A DNA stretch of 64,000 bases from positions 124,001-188,000 of the forward strand of contig JBGTSJ010000013.1 of the NCBI GenBank assembly GCA_041940305.1, written 5' to 3'. Positions within the stretch are counted from its first letter, which is position 1. Each line of letters opens with the position of its first letter. The notes under the pieces are model-generated. The model was not told where the DNA came from and ran no database searches. It saw nothing but the letters and a program-made list of their open reading frames with translations. Of this stretch, positions 1 to 8,481 are shown piece by piece. This DNA is from JBGTSJ01 sp041940305 (GTDB lineage: Bacteria > Planctomycetota > Planctomycetia > Planctomycetales > Planctomycetaceae). A program made the position numbers and the translations under genes.

Positions 1-1
1 C

Positions 2-301
2 AGCGAGGACCTCACCCGCACCCAGCGGGCCCAGCTCTTCAATCAGCCCGGTGCCTATCGCTGCAGCACCCAGGAGATCGACACCCTCGTTGATATCGCC
101 CTTCGCTGCGAAGGGGTCGCCGGCGCCCAGATCGCCGGTGCCGGCCTCGGCGGCTGCGCCATGATCCTCACCCGCCGGGAAGCCATTCCGGACCTGGAAT
201 CCCGACTTAATCGCGAATACTTCGAATTCCGCGGCCTCCCCTCGGGCATCCTTCACTGCACCCCCTCTGCCGGCAGCGGAGTGGTTGCCATCAATTCTTG
301 A
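2..301 (+). CDS. GHMP-family sugar kinase, C-terminal part (probably galactokinase)
   Basis: The window opens inside this gene, so only about 99 C-terminal residues are visible, ending at TGA 299-301. The segment GAQIAGAGLGGCAMIL matches the third conserved motif of GHMP kinases, the glycine-rich loop near the C-terminus. The family phosphorylates small sugars or related alcohols with ATP, and galactokinase is the best fit from the motif wording. The start and the ATP-binding motif lie outside the window, so the substrate cannot be decided. The next gene is an rfbC-like sugar-nucleotide epimerase fragment, consistent with a sugar-metabolism locus. Confidence 0.7.
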   Translation, partial: SEDLTRTQRAQLFNQPGAYRCSTQEIDTLVDIALRCEGVAGAQIAGAGLGGCAMILTRREAIPDLESRLNREYFEFRGLPSGILHCTPSAGSGVVAINS

Positions 302-350
302 TTGAGCTCAGTCTGCCCCGTCCTTGTAGGCCTGAACCTGTCCAGTATCG

Positions 351-773
351 ATGCAATTCGTTTCAACTGAGATTCCAGAAGTGGTTCTCGTGACCTCCCC
401 CGTTTACGAGGACGAGCGCGGCTCTTTCCGTAAGGTGTTTCATGCGCAGAAGTTTGCGGCGGTTGGACTTCCCGGGGAGTTCGTCCAGGACAACCACTCT
501 CGGTCCTCTCGCGGCGTGCTCCGCGGGCTGCACTATCAGATTCAACACGCTCAGGGGAAACTGGTGAGCGTCGTCCGGGGCGAGATCGTCGACGTGGCTG
601 TCGATCTCCGACGAAGCAGTCCGACATTCGGAACATGGGTCGGCCGATACCTCAGCGAGTCGAACAATCACTTACTGTATATCCCGCCCGGCTTCGCCCA
701 CGGTTTTCGCGTCGTCAGCGATGACTACGGCCGCTACCTGACTAGCCTGCTGGAATCTCAATCACTTGGTTAA
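351..773 (+). pseudogene. rfbC: Truncated dTDP-4-dehydrorhamnose 3,5-epimerase
   Basis: The first ~120 residues follow RmlC/RfbC closely: DERGSFRKVFH, QDNHSRSSRGVLRGLHYQ, GEIVDVAVDLRRSSPTFGTW and PPGFAHGF. Full-length enzymes are about 180 residues; this frame stops at 140. The last ~22 residues after FRVVSD do not match the expected continuation (tyrosine-rich segment, then the C-terminal strand). The gene is probably broken near position 720, and the accessory island begins just downstream. An intact enzyme would epimerise C3 and C5 of the dTDP-sugar in rhamnose synthesis; this copy lacks part of the jelly-roll and is unlikely to work. Confidence 0.75.
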
Positions 774-829
774 CGGCCCTTTCCGACCGGGACGATGCGC
801 AGTCAATGACATCCAACTGAGAAGTAAGC

Positions 830-1183
830 ATGAGCACTGCCTCAAACTCCCTGGGACCGAACGGTGGGAAGAATCCTCGCCGAGTTGCGGCGGGACGCCG
901 CAACCGACGGTTAAGAAAGGGGCTGTCGGACGAAGGCCGCGAGCGACTACGTCAATCGGCACTGGCACATGCACCCTGGCGGCATTCGACCGGCCCGCGG
1001 TCCGCCGAGGGCAAGGCACAGGCCCGGCGGAACGGCAAACGGCGCCAAATCGGCGACATCTCAGTCCGTGAGTTGAGTGCTGAACTTGCCGACGTCAACG
1101 ACGTGATTCGGACGCTGGCAGGAATCAGGGACTTGCTGTCGCCGCCAGCCGCCGGCGAAAGGACTCAGACTGCCAACGAGTGA
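830..1183 (+). CDS. Small basic protein of unknown function
   Basis: 117 residues, ATG start 17 bases downstream of an in-frame gap. The N-terminal half is rich in Arg, Lys and Gly and contains HAPWRHSTGPRSAEGK. That wording recurs in small proteins often found beside mobile elements (recollection of the family, not checked here). The C-terminal part is acidic and probably helical. It is the only plus-strand gene in the 830-6733 island and is the first gene after the rfbC break. No catalytic motif is visible and I assign no function. Confidence 0.5.
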   Translation: MSTASNSLGPNGGKNPRRVAAGRRNRRLRKGLSDEGRERLRQSALAHAPWRHSTGPRSAEGKAQARRNGKRRQIGDISVRELSAELADVNDVIRTLAGIRDLLSPPAAGERTQTANE

Positions 1184-1206
1184 ACCCGTGCCCCCGTCCA
1201 ATCCTT

Positions 1207-1881
1207 TCAAGGGGTGGCAACAGGCGCCTCAACGAGCGCCACCTGTTGATCCCCGGCGGCGACATTCTGCTGACGCACTACTGTCAGCTGCTGCGGTCTG
1301 CTGGGGGCTCGATACTCCCGCACCGCGAGCAGCAACTTGCGAAACTCAGACATCAGTTTCGCTGCCGCAGCATTCAGTTTGACGGCTGTGTCGGGATTCT
1401 GGGCAGTGGAGGATTGCCCTTGAAGCTGCCCTATCCGAAAGTGGCACCATGCCAATTGCTCGATGGCCATTCGAGCCAGGGGATCTTTGGGATCGCCAGC
1501 CTCCTTGAGTAAGCTGTCGCGAAACGCCTGAAAGTCCGCCGGACTGATTCGCCTCGTAAAGTCGGCTGCACAAATGTGACGGAGGAAAGTGGCACCAGCC
1601 ATATTCTGCAGCACGGCGCCGCCACCGTGCGGCGAGCCATTATCCGTCAGTTGCAACAGCTCGCTTTGACGGGCCTTCGAAGTTGCCGTGAGGTCGGTCG
1701 ATTGCCTGCCGACCTGGCGAGGCGTTCCGGAGGCGGCCGCGACGTGAGTGACGGTCGCCTCACGAGGCGGCGGCTGCACCGCCGCAATGCCATTTTCCGG
1801 CGGACTCTGGGAAGGCATTGCAGCGGTCGCTCGTTGAAGGCGCTCGAAAGGGCCTGGGGCATTGCGGTCGCCAAGGTACAT
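1207..1881 (-). CDS. Conserved-looking hypothetical protein
   Basis: 224 residues. ATG at 1879-1881 is preceded by a clear GGAGG site, which decides the start against upstream in-frame codons. The N-terminal 90 residues are Ala/Pro/Gln-rich and look disordered. The C-terminal half is a predicted helical region (DFQAFRDSLLKEAGDPKDP, then LAWCHFRIGQLQGQ). It lies 17 bases downstream of the next minus-strand gene, so the two are probably co-transcribed. Function is unknown. Confidence 0.55.
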   Translation of the reverse strand: MYLGDRNAPGPFERLQRATAAMPSQSPPENGIAAVQPPPREATVTHVAAASGTPRQVGRQSTDLTATSKARQSELLQLTDNGSPHGGGAVLQNMAGATFLRHICAADFTRRISPADFQAFRDSLLKEAGDPKDPLARMAIEQLAWCHFRIGQLQGQSSTAQNPDTAVKLNAAAAKLMSEFRKLLLAVREYRAPSRPQQLTVVRQQNVAAGDQQVALVEAPVATP

Positions 1882-1898
1882 TGAAACCTCCGGGTCGA

Positions 1899-2429
1899 TT
1901 ACAGCAAGTGTTGGAAGAGGCCGGCTGCAGCAGGCAAAGCCTGTGACAACTGCAACGTCACCCGATCTGCATCGCACCATGCGACGGATTGGATTGCGGC
2001 TCCATGAGTCGTGTGATCCGGACACCATCCGGTCCGACGCAACTGAATATGACCCAACTGGAAGGAGCAGCCGGTACGCAGGACCTGTTGGACTTCAATG
2101 CGAGTCATCTCGCAATCGTCCTGCTGCAGACGGCAGGTTGAGGTAAGGCGTGACGTGGACAGTGTTGCGTGCAGTTCAGTTTGACTGGTCAGAAAGCACA
2201 ATAGCTGCAACACCCGATCGATGAGCTCCAGTTGCCAAAGTCGTCCAGAAACGGCTTGGAATTCTTCGCGATCCAATGGGGTCCAGTCTCGGCCTGGGCG
2301 CTGGAGACGCTGCAGATGTTCCTTGAGGATCTCCTCCATCCGCTTCCTCGAACAAGGATCCATCCACAAGACGGGGAACGGCGATGAGAGCGACAGCAAA
2401 TCCCATGCGTCGCGAGATTGGTTCCGCAC
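1899..2429 (-). CDS. Hypothetical protein
   Basis: Up to 176 residues. A start at the Met of MEEILKEHLQRLQRPGRDW (about residue 31) is also possible. The sequence reads as a normal protein: an amphipathic N-terminal helix, a middle region rich in Leu and Gln, and scattered Cys and His without a clear metal motif. It sits between two other minus-strand genes with very short gaps, in the same direction as the reverse transcriptase upstream. No family recognised. Confidence 0.45.
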   Translation of the reverse strand: MRNQSRDAWDLLSLSSPFPVLWMDPCSRKRMEEILKEHLQRLQRPGRDWTPLDREEFQAVSGRLWQLELIDRVLQLLCFLTSQTELHATLSTSRLTSTCRLQQDDCEMTRIEVQQVLRTGCSFQLGHIQLRRTGWCPDHTTHGAAIQSVAWCDADRVTLQLSQALPAAAGLFQHLL

Positions 2430-2435
2430 CTGAAG

Positions 2436-2771
2436 CTAGAATTCAATGCCGGACTCATCGCGCAGCAGGCAGGCATTATCACTGGATAGGACTGCGTCGA
2501 TCGCGGGTAGAGCGGCCGATGCGAATCGCCCGAAACCCAATCGACCGCTCTTGAGGTGCCGACCCCCTGCGTTCCGCCAAGTGATCAGACCTCGGCGTCG
2601 CAGCAGATCGGCAGACGCCTGTTCGAGTCGTTCGTCCAACCAGGAGAGTCGGCCAGACGCTTCATCGGTTTGAGCGACGCTGGTGGAGCCGCCGCTCGTC
2701 ATTCGCGTCGCACGACGACATTTCGACGCCGGGGACCGATTAGTGTGCGGCGCGGATGTGGCAAGCAGCAC
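2436..2771 (-). CDS. Possible small hypothetical protein
   Basis: 111 codons open on the minus strand, ending 6 bases before the next gene. The stretch GRLSWLDERLEQASADLLRRRG looks helical and coding-like, while the first 35 residues are Ser/Thr-rich and less convincing. No homolog is recognised. It may be a real gene of the island or a remnant. Confidence 0.3.
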   Translation of the reverse strand: MLLATSAPHTNRSPASKCRRATRMTSGGSTSVAQTDEASGRLSWLDERLEQASADLLRRRGLITWRNAGGRHLKSGRLGFGRFASAALPAIDAVLSSDNACLLRDESGIEF

Positions 2772-2937
2772 GAGAATGCTCCCTCCTTGGAACGCCTGGA
2801 TTCTATGGGCCGAATCGCGCCGGAGTATACAGTACGCGCTGAGTTTTTCGTGCAGATTTCAATCTATCGCGGGTGTGCGGTATGCGGAGGCATTGCCGCG
2901 GCGCCTGTCGGTGCAGATCGATGCTTATCAATGCCGT

Positions 2938-4320
2938 TCAGCTTGGAGGATCAGCCGCCCGTGAAAACACCGTCCCCGCCTGGGACACCCCAAAGCGGGG
3001 ACGGCAGAGTCCGGCTCGTTGCGAGTCGGCTCTTGCGGTCGGCGCGGAGCGCCCGCTGACAAACCCCCTCCTCCTCATGGAAACAACTGCCACTTGGTGC
3101 AAGGCCGACTGGCGATGGTTCTCCCAATGCCTGGCCGCTTGGGTCATCCAGCCTCGGATGTCGGAAGCATGTCCGAGCTCCCAATGGCCGGACTCATGGG
3201 CAGTTCTCAGGATACGGTGGAGGACGTTGTCGCGCTCCTCGCCCTCGAAGGCAGCCAAATGGCCGGATATCCAACCCCTCACTATCTGCAGCGCAGTGCC
3301 TGGTTCAGGCTCAATATGGGCCCGTTCCAAGCGGAGGCGAAGACTGTCCCAGGCTGTCCTACCCAGTCGGATCGTCACCCTGCCATCAATCAGTTGCAGT
3401 CGATGCCCAAGTACCTCCGCAGAGGCGCCCACGCGCTGCAGGTTGATGATTGAGATTTGGGCGGATCCTTTCAGGTGGTAGCCGGCCTGTTCCAGAACTC
3501 CTTCCATTGCCGCATAGAGGCGGCGGCCTTCGGAATGGCTGCGACATGCCGCGGTCAGGTCATCTGCATAGCGGAAGAATCGCAGCTGATTGCCTTGGTA
3601 TGCGGCTGAAAGCGGCATATCAAGTGCGTGGTGCAGGGAGAAGTTGAGCGCCAGCGCGCTCATCGAGCATCCCTGGTGGATCCCAATTTCAGTTGGTTGA
3701 TCACCTCCTCTCAGTACATGGCCAATCAACGTGTTGACCCGTTCGTCGGCAACGTGCTGGCGGAACAGGTCTACGGTGTGGGCTCGGTGCACGTGCCCAA
3801 ATGCATCGGTAACGTCGTCGACGACGACGAAAGTGGCGTCGTGCGCCTCAATGTACGCGATTAGCGATGCCAGCATCCTTCCAACGCTCCTACCAGGTCG
3901 AAAGCCCCAGGAGCAATCCGCGAAATGCGGATCAATGATCGGGGTTAGTGCCCTCAACAGTGTGCGTGAGACCATGCGATCAAGCACGTTTCTCAAGTGG
4001 AGCTGACGAGTGCCTCCCTTCAGCTTGGGAATCTGCACCGGGCGCGACGCGTGCGGTCGATAAGTGCCGTCGAGCAGGCACTTGCTCAGCTTTCGGCAAG
4101 CGGCCGCAGCGTCGCTCCGTGACAGATCGGAATAGCGGATGCCATCTGGGCCAGGAGCTTGGCCAACATTCCGGCTATCGTCGAACGTCGCCAGCAGCCG
4201 CTCCGGATCGGCGATCGCCTCCAACGAAAGCTCGGTGGCGGGTGCTTCAGGCCGCGGACGAGACCTTCGCCACGGCTTCCCATGCCGAAGAAAACAATAA
4301 CTGCGACCGAAAGTACTCAT
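2938..4320 (-). CDS. Group-II-intron-like reverse transcriptase
   Basis: 460 residues from the ATG at 4318-4320, which overlaps the upstream stop (ATGA), so translation is coupled to the helicase-like gene. RT blocks appear in order: GQAPGPDGIRYSDL (block 0/1), GTYRPHASRPVQIPK, CSWGFRPGRSVGRML, the first catalytic Asp in VVVDDVTDAFGHVH, GIHQGCSMSALALNFSLHHALD (QG block), and FRYADDLTAA (YADD box). The block wording and a late RGWISGHLAAF resemble group II intron enzymes. However, no endonuclease domain and no intron RNA domain V were seen. The catalytic residues are present, so activity is plausible. The coupling and partner genes suggest a domesticated or defence-type RT rather than a mobile intron. 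Confidence 0.85.
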   Translation of the reverse strand: MSTFGRSYCFLRHGKPWRRSRPRPEAPATELSLEAIADPERLLATFDDSRNVGQAPGPDGIRYSDLSRSDAAAACRKLSKCLLDGTYRPHASRPVQIPKLKGGTRQLHLRNVLDRMVSRTLLRALTPIIDPHFADCSWGFRPGRSVGRMLASLIAYIEAHDATFVVVDDVTDAFGHVHRAHTVDLFRQHVADERVNTLIGHVLRGGDQPTEIGIHQGCSMSALALNFSLHHALDMPLSAAYQGNQLRFFRYADDLTAACRSHSEGRRLYAAMEGVLEQAGYHLKGSAQISIINLQRVGASAEVLGHRLQLIDGRVTIRLGRTAWDSLRLRLERAHIEPEPGTALQIVRGWISGHLAAFEGEERDNVLHRILRTAHESGHWELGHASDIRGWMTQAARHWENHRQSALHQVAVVSMRRRGFVSGRSAPTARADSQRAGLCRPRFGVSQAGTVFSRAADPPS

Positions 4321-5786
4321 GATCGCATTCGCTCCTGGCGCTGGAGGAACAGACGAATGCGAGCATTCGTCGGATCCTCCCCCCAGCGGGGATACCCTGC
4401 TTGATCCAACTGCCTTTCGCGCACTCCGCTCCAGCGGCGGACCAGCGGGTGGTGCCGATCTCGAACGTCGAGGAACAAGAGGTACCTCGGTCCCTGGCCG
4501 TTCCCGTGTGTTTCTCGGACCCAGCAGGGTAGCTGTGGTACATGCGGCCCGCCACCAGCCCAAATGATCGCATCGATCCGTGTTGGCAACATGGCATGGA
4601 GGCCGGTCGCCGTTGCAATCAGCCCTGGTGTGTTTGGAACCTCACTTCCGGGCCGAATGAGCCGCAATCGGGCAGCTCGCGGCGGCAAAGCGTCGCACTC
4701 GCCGATCGCAACCGGCCAATCGCGTAAGGCGCGGCCGAGCGTCATTGCGTGGTCCAGTGTCCCAGTAAGTAGGAGGGTGCGCAGCGAAGCCTGCGGAACA
4801 TCTGAAGTCTCGAATCGGAACAATTTCAGGCGTTCGTGCGCTTCCGCGAGTCGACCGCACGAAATCAGCCTCGCCAGCCGACTCAGAATGCTGTTCCTGT
4901 TGCCGTGCCCCCAGATGCCGTCCTTTAATACCGCGAAGTCAGTCCCCGCGCACCGAATGGCTGGTCCATCGAATGACACGACGTCCCTGAAGACTGTCAC
5001 CCGCTGGAAGCCATGCCGTGGCACGGAGCAGTGCAAAAAACCAAACGTCGACAGCAGCGAATCGATTTCAATGCGCGAGAGACGTAGGTCATCCATCAAG
5101 AGCCCGTACAGCCTGAACCGGGCGTCGACGCATGCGAGCGCGAGCGATCCTTCGGGCGTAAGGGCGATCCGCGCGTCGTCGACGACGAGGATTGAGCGGT
5201 GATTCAGCTCGTATTCGCCTGGCCAAAGAGATCCCGGCATGCCCACCACGATTCGACCGACATCGCCAGGAGCAATACCGTTGATTGCCTGCGAGGCTGA
5301 GTGGCCCAGTGAGCGCAGCCGATCCACGATGTGCCACGTTCGTCGCTTGCGGCGACACATTACCGCGATCGGAACGTCAAAGGCGGCTACAATCTGCTCG
5401 ATGAGACGGTCCGCCGAAACTGTCGGGCCTGTCCGAATCAGACCAGTGTGCTGTTCGAGCAGGAAATCGATCATCGCTTGATCGCAGTGGTGCCCGACCG
5501 GCTCTGGCAACTCGTGGAAGTGAGGCGGCTCAATCAGTCGGAGTTGAGCTCCGTCGCGATACGCCTGCGTGGCAACGGCATCAACGAGTCCGTAGTTCGA
5601 TTGGGCGGAACATAGTGACGTCGGCACCTCGAGCAGCTTGTGACGCTGCCGCTCGAGCCGCACGTTCCCACTTTCGTCGACGGTGCTTCTGACATGCTCC
5701 GAGAACAGCTCAGCGCATTCATCCTGGGCCACCATGTGCCGGTCGCGACACCGTAAGGCCCGGCTGTGTGCTGTAGATTCTGACAT
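4317..5786 (-). CDS. Helicase-like protein with degenerate ATPase motifs
   Basis: 489 residues from ATG 5784-5786; a GTG/ATG further in is possible. The layout resembles a superfamily 2 helicase core: DQAMIDFLLEQHTGLIRTGP at the Q/Walker A region, IAVMCRRKRRTWHIVDRL for motif Ia, SILVVDDARIAL at the motif II position, YGLLMDDLRLS, and a second lobe containing LRTLLLTGTLDHAMTLGRAL. The Walker A site reads TGPTVSAD instead of GxGKT, and motif II is VVDDA instead of DEAD/DEAH. If the alignment holds, ATP hydrolysis is probably lost. It is coupled to the RT by a 4-base overlap, suggesting the two proteins act together, perhaps in positioning nucleic acid. Family assignment is inference. Confidence 0.55.
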   Translation of the reverse strand: MSESTAHSRALRCRDRHMVAQDECAELFSEHVRSTVDESGNVRLERQRHKLLEVPTSLCSAQSNYGLVDAVATQAYRDGAQLRLIEPPHFHELPEPVGHHCDQAMIDFLLEQHTGLIRTGPTVSADRLIEQIVAAFDVPIAVMCRRKRRTWHIVDRLRSLGHSASQAINGIAPGDVGRIVVGMPGSLWPGEYELNHRSILVVDDARIALTPEGSLALACVDARFRLYGLLMDDLRLSRIEIDSLLSTFGFLHCSVPRHGFQRVTVFRDVVSFDGPAIRCAGTDFAVLKDGIWGHGNRNSILSRLARLISCGRLAEAHERLKLFRFETSDVPQASLRTLLLTGTLDHAMTLGRALRDWPVAIGECDALPPRAARLRLIRPGSEVPNTPGLIATATGLHAMLPTRIDAIIWAGGGPHVPQLPCWVRETHGNGQGPRYLLFLDVRDRHHPLVRRWSGVRERQLDQAGYPRWGEDPTNARIRLFLQRQERMRS

Positions 5787-5995
5787 TGCTGCGCGAATTT
5801 CTAACAAATGGGTTCTGCCCATTGGACAGCTCAGCATCGCGACCTGGGAATTGAGCCATCAGGTCGGTGCCGGCATCTCCCGCCTCCTCGGGCGACGGCA
5901 GTTGCGTGTCAGCACGGCCTGTTCGGCGACTTGCGTCGAGCGACGTGCGGCAGGCACCGTAGCAGCGGAGCGTGACGTAATGACGTCACGCTCCG
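5787..5995 (-). other. Inter-gene gap in the RT cassette, candidate structured RNA
   Basis: This 209-base gap separates the third cassette gene from the helicase-like gene although the other junction in the cassette overlaps. It includes the strong palindrome listed separately and several GC-rich segments. RT systems often carry a template or structural RNA next to the enzyme, so this is the likeliest place for one here. No known RNA family was recognised. Confidence 0.3.
5966..5995 (-). repeat. 13-bp perfect palindrome with 4-base loop
   Basis: CGGAGCGTGACGT and its exact reverse complement flank AATG. On the minus strand it starts directly after the TAA of the gene at 5996-6733. There is no T-run behind it, so it is not a classic terminator. 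It could be a protein-binding site, an RNA hairpin or part of a template RNA. Confidence 0.8.
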
Positions 5996-6733
5996 TTACA
6001 TTTTGGAGTGTGCCTGCAGTTTGACGGGATAACCGTGCGAAAGCGTCACCCCCAGGCACTTTAGCCTATCGGCAGCGCGGCGCTTTGCTTGTCGCATTGC
6101 ATTGGATTCGACCGAGCCCGGGTACCCATTTCGAATCTGCGCTGCCGTGGCGCCCAACTCACCTGCCAGAAACGTCGTCTTCACCCAGTGCCACTGCGCG
6201 CTGTCAGCCCGGAACTCGGCAGTCTGACGATATCCATCACGACTCATCTCGCAGCGTTCTTCATCCATGTGCAAACCAAGAAACGACGACGGCGCGGGTT
6301 CATCCCGCGGCTCCTGCAAACGAGGTTCGGCGCAAATACGCAGTGCTCGTAGATCGCGGAGGAAACCGTCGATGGCCGCTGCCGTCGTCTCGCGGCGCTG
6401 TTCAGACCGCTGTCTGTCTGCCGCACGTCGATGCTCCTGCTTCTCCGGGTGCAAAAACCGTGCGAAATCATGGGGACCTGCCGGCGGAAGGATCCCCCAC
6501 TCGTCAGGGGAGGGTTTGTACGCTTCGATCGCCGCCAGGACCCACGATGCGGCGTCCTGATCGAGGAGGGCGCCAGTGTCAAGGGACCAGCGGATCAGAT
6601 GGCTAATGATTACTCGCAACTTGCCGGCTGCGTCTGGGAGTTCGGCGTTTCCGCCGATGGCGCTGCGGACCTCTCCCAAACGCTCGATCGCCAGCGTTAG
6701 CAACTCGCTCGCACGATCATCTGAAATTGCCAT
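5996..6733 (-). CDS. Hypothetical protein, first gene of the RT cassette
   Basis: 245 residues. ATG 6731-6733 has a good upstream site (AGGGGATGAC before ATG), favouring it over the longer frame. The N-terminal 110 residues look helical. The middle is highly charged (EKQEHRRAADRQRSEQRRE), probably a coiled coil. The C-terminal region with WHWVKTTFLAGELGATAAQ and a basic tail could be a small helix-turn-helix unit. It is in line with the helicase-like and RT genes and probably belongs to the same transcript. No family recognised. Confidence 0.55.
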   Translation of the reverse strand: MAISDDRASELLTLAIERLGEVRSAIGGNAELPDAAGKLRVIISHLIRWSLDTGALLDQDAASWVLAAIEAYKPSPDEWGILPPAGPHDFARFLHPEKQEHRRAADRQRSEQRRETTAAAIDGFLRDLRALRICAEPRLQEPRDEPAPSSFLGLHMDEERCEMSRDGYRQTAEFRADSAQWHWVKTTFLAGELGATAAQIRNGYPGSVESNAMRQAKRRAADRLKCLGVTLSHGYPVKLQAHSKM

Positions 6734-6833
6734 GTCATCCCCTATCTGGAGTTCCGGCGTCCGCACTCTGTCGAACAAAGCGATCGCTGCGGAATCTGCC
6801 GGCCCACCGTAGGCCCTCGAAGACGCACACACT

Positions 6834-7368
6834 GCCTCCTGCGTCCAGGGACGTGTGCCGGATTATACCCGCTCCCTTAAGATGCGGTGACGCCGGTGAC
6901 CTTCAAACGAGCTTGTTTTAGGGCACATTCTGATGAGCGAGGAGACCTTGCGGTCAGCAAGCAGCCATAGGCCCGTGGCACCTGCTGATCCGAGGCGTCA
7001 GGTCATCGTGTGATTGCTTGATCGCGCACTACCGCCGTCCCCGCGCGGATCGCTGTTGCGCTCGCTACACGGGCGACGGTCCCTGGAGCAGGTTTGGCCT
7101 GTCTCGCTGCCGCATTCTCTCAACAGCCTGAACCAGTCCCCTTAACTCCTTCGGACCACACGATCGGCATATCGCAGGAATGCCGCAGAGGAATATTGGC
7201 TTCGAGCCTGATACTCATGGCCGGATGCGGACAGCCGACGCGGGTTGCTGGCGAACGACCTCAAGGTCTCAGCAATCGACGATGCCGTTACCCGGGTCAC
7301 ACTCATTTTCGACTTTGGGCGGGATCGCCGCTCGCGCGGACCTCGCCTCAGCAAGGAACACACCCACA
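6834..7368. other. Gene-free stretch between the two accessory operons
   Basis: About 535 bases between the divergently oriented RT cassette and ubiquitin-like operon. No reading frame here looks coding. It most likely holds the promoters of both operons, but no clear -35/-10 pair could be chosen with confidence. Confidence 0.5.
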
Positions 7369-7563
7369 ATGTTTGCATTGATCGCCGGCCTCGTGCTGGC
7401 CCTGCTGCTGGCCGTGTTTGCACTCGTGCGCGAAGTGCGATTGCGGCAGGCGCTGCAGGAACTTCTGCATCGATTGCTCGCGCACTGGAGGAGCCGATGT
7501 GCGGCACACACGCCCGCTACTGAACCTGATTCTGCCGACCCTGACATTGATCACCGGCTGTGA
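7369..7563 (+). CDS. Small single-span membrane protein
   Basis: 64 residues with ATG at 7369 and an AAGGA site 10 bases upstream. Residues 2-20 (FALIAGLVLALLLAVFALV) form one clear membrane helix, followed by a basic amphipathic helix and an acidic tail. It is the first gene of the plus-strand operon and overlaps the next gene by 65 bases. Its role may be to tether partners at the membrane (inference). Confidence 0.5.
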   Translation: MFALIAGLVLALLLAVFALVREVRLRQALQELLHRLLAHWRSRCAAHTPATEPDSADPDIDHRL

Positions 7564-8035
7564 TTCATCCGACCAGCGGCTGGTCGATCTCGCCGAGCAT
7601 TCGGTCGAGCAGCAGGCCGCGCAGAACGAAGAGGTCGTGCGGCTCAACCGGGAGGTCGCCCAGGCGACGAGCCGGCTCGTTGAGGCCGATGCGGCCGCCC
7701 GCAAGCAGCTGCTTGAGGCCCAGCGCGACCTGCAGCGCCAGCAGCAGGAGCTGGCTGCCCAGCGGGACGCTCTCGAGCAGGAACGTCAGGAATGGGCCCG
7801 ACAGCGGCGGACCGAATCGGCCCTGGTTCCCATCCTGTCGACGCTCGGCATGACATTCCTGGCGCTGCTGCCCCTAGTCATCTGCGGCTACCTGCTGCAT
7901 GGCCTATCCCGGTCGCCCGAGGCGGCCGTTGGCGACCTGCTGATCCAAGAACTGGCGAGCGAGCCGCCGCTCTTATCGATGCCGCGTCCTGCTGCGATTG
8001 AGCATCGCGCCGCGGCTGATTCGGACACCGCGTAG
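7499..8035 (+). CDS. Lipoprotein with coiled coil and membrane helix
   Basis: 178 residues from GTG 7499, chosen because GGAGGAG lies 6 bases upstream and the product then starts with a short lipoprotein signal ending in LTLITGC. A long coiled coil rich in Gln, Glu, Arg and Ala follows (about residues 35-110), then a membrane helix around STLGMTFLALLPLVICGYLL. A lipid anchor plus a second span would expose the coiled coil on the outer side of the membrane. It is part of the ubiquitin-like operon; a link between envelope and modification system is only inference. Confidence 0.55.
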   Translation: MRHTRPLLNLILPTLTLITGCDSSDQRLVDLAEHSVEQQAAQNEEVVRLNREVAQATSRLVEADAAARKQLLEAQRDLQRQQQELAAQRDALEQERQEWARQRRTESALVPILSTLGMTFLALLPLVICGYLLHGLSRSPEAAVGDLLIQELASEPPLLSMPRPAAIEHRAAADSDTA

Positions 8036-8114
8036 GCCAGGCCATCGAGGCCAGCAACTCGCCGATTCGCGGCCGACAACCCCACCAGAACCCCACCGCC
8101 AAGGAGCCGTCAGC

Positions 8115-8477
8115 GTGTCCCACATCGTCACCGTTGAGACACAGATTCGCGATCCAGTCGCCCTCACGGCAGCCTGTCTGCGGCTGCAGTTGCCGCCGCC
8201 GCAACGGCGGACCGTGCGGCTCTACAGCGGCACCGCCAGCGGTCTTGCCGTCGAACTGCCGGGCTGGAAATACCCCGTCGTCTGCGACGTCACTCAAGGC
8301 CGACTGCGCTTCGACAACTACGGCGGACAGTGGGGCAACCAGTCCGAGCTGGACCGCCTGTTGCAGGCCTACGCCATCGAGAAAGTACGCGTCGAAGCCC
8401 GCCGCCGAGGCCACACGATCATGGAGCAGTCGTTGTCGGACGGCTCGATCCGGATCACTCTCCAGGTCGGAGGCTAA
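8115..8477 (+). CDS. DUF1257 (Ycf35-like) protein
   Basis: 120 residues, GTG start at 8115 with AAGGAG 8 bases upstream. The segment VELPGWKYPVVCDVTQGRL followed by YGGQWGNQSELDRLLQAYA and a C-terminal strand pair matches the DUF1257/Ycf35 pattern, which in cyanobacteria and plastids is of unknown function. It is followed by a DUF2997 gene and a Ycf46-like AAA+ ATPase, the classic companions of this family. A second, diverged copy of the trio lies at 49235-51605. Confidence 0.7.
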   Translation: MSHIVTVETQIRDPVALTAACLRLQLPPPQRRTVRLYSGTASGLAVELPGWKYPVVCDVTQGRLRFDNYGGQWGNQSELDRLLQAYAIEKVRVEARRRGHTIMEQSLSDGSIRITLQVGG

Positions 8478-8481
8478 CCGT

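Noticed and set aside
2800..4320. Mobile group II intron
   Set aside because: No domain V-type RNA hairpin was recognised beside the RT gene, and the start overlaps an upstream gene, unlike an intron-encoded protein.
2938..6733. Diversity-generating retroelement
   Set aside because: No near-repeat template/variable region pair with adenine-specific changes and no lectin-fold target gene were seen; the RT blocks look group-II-like.
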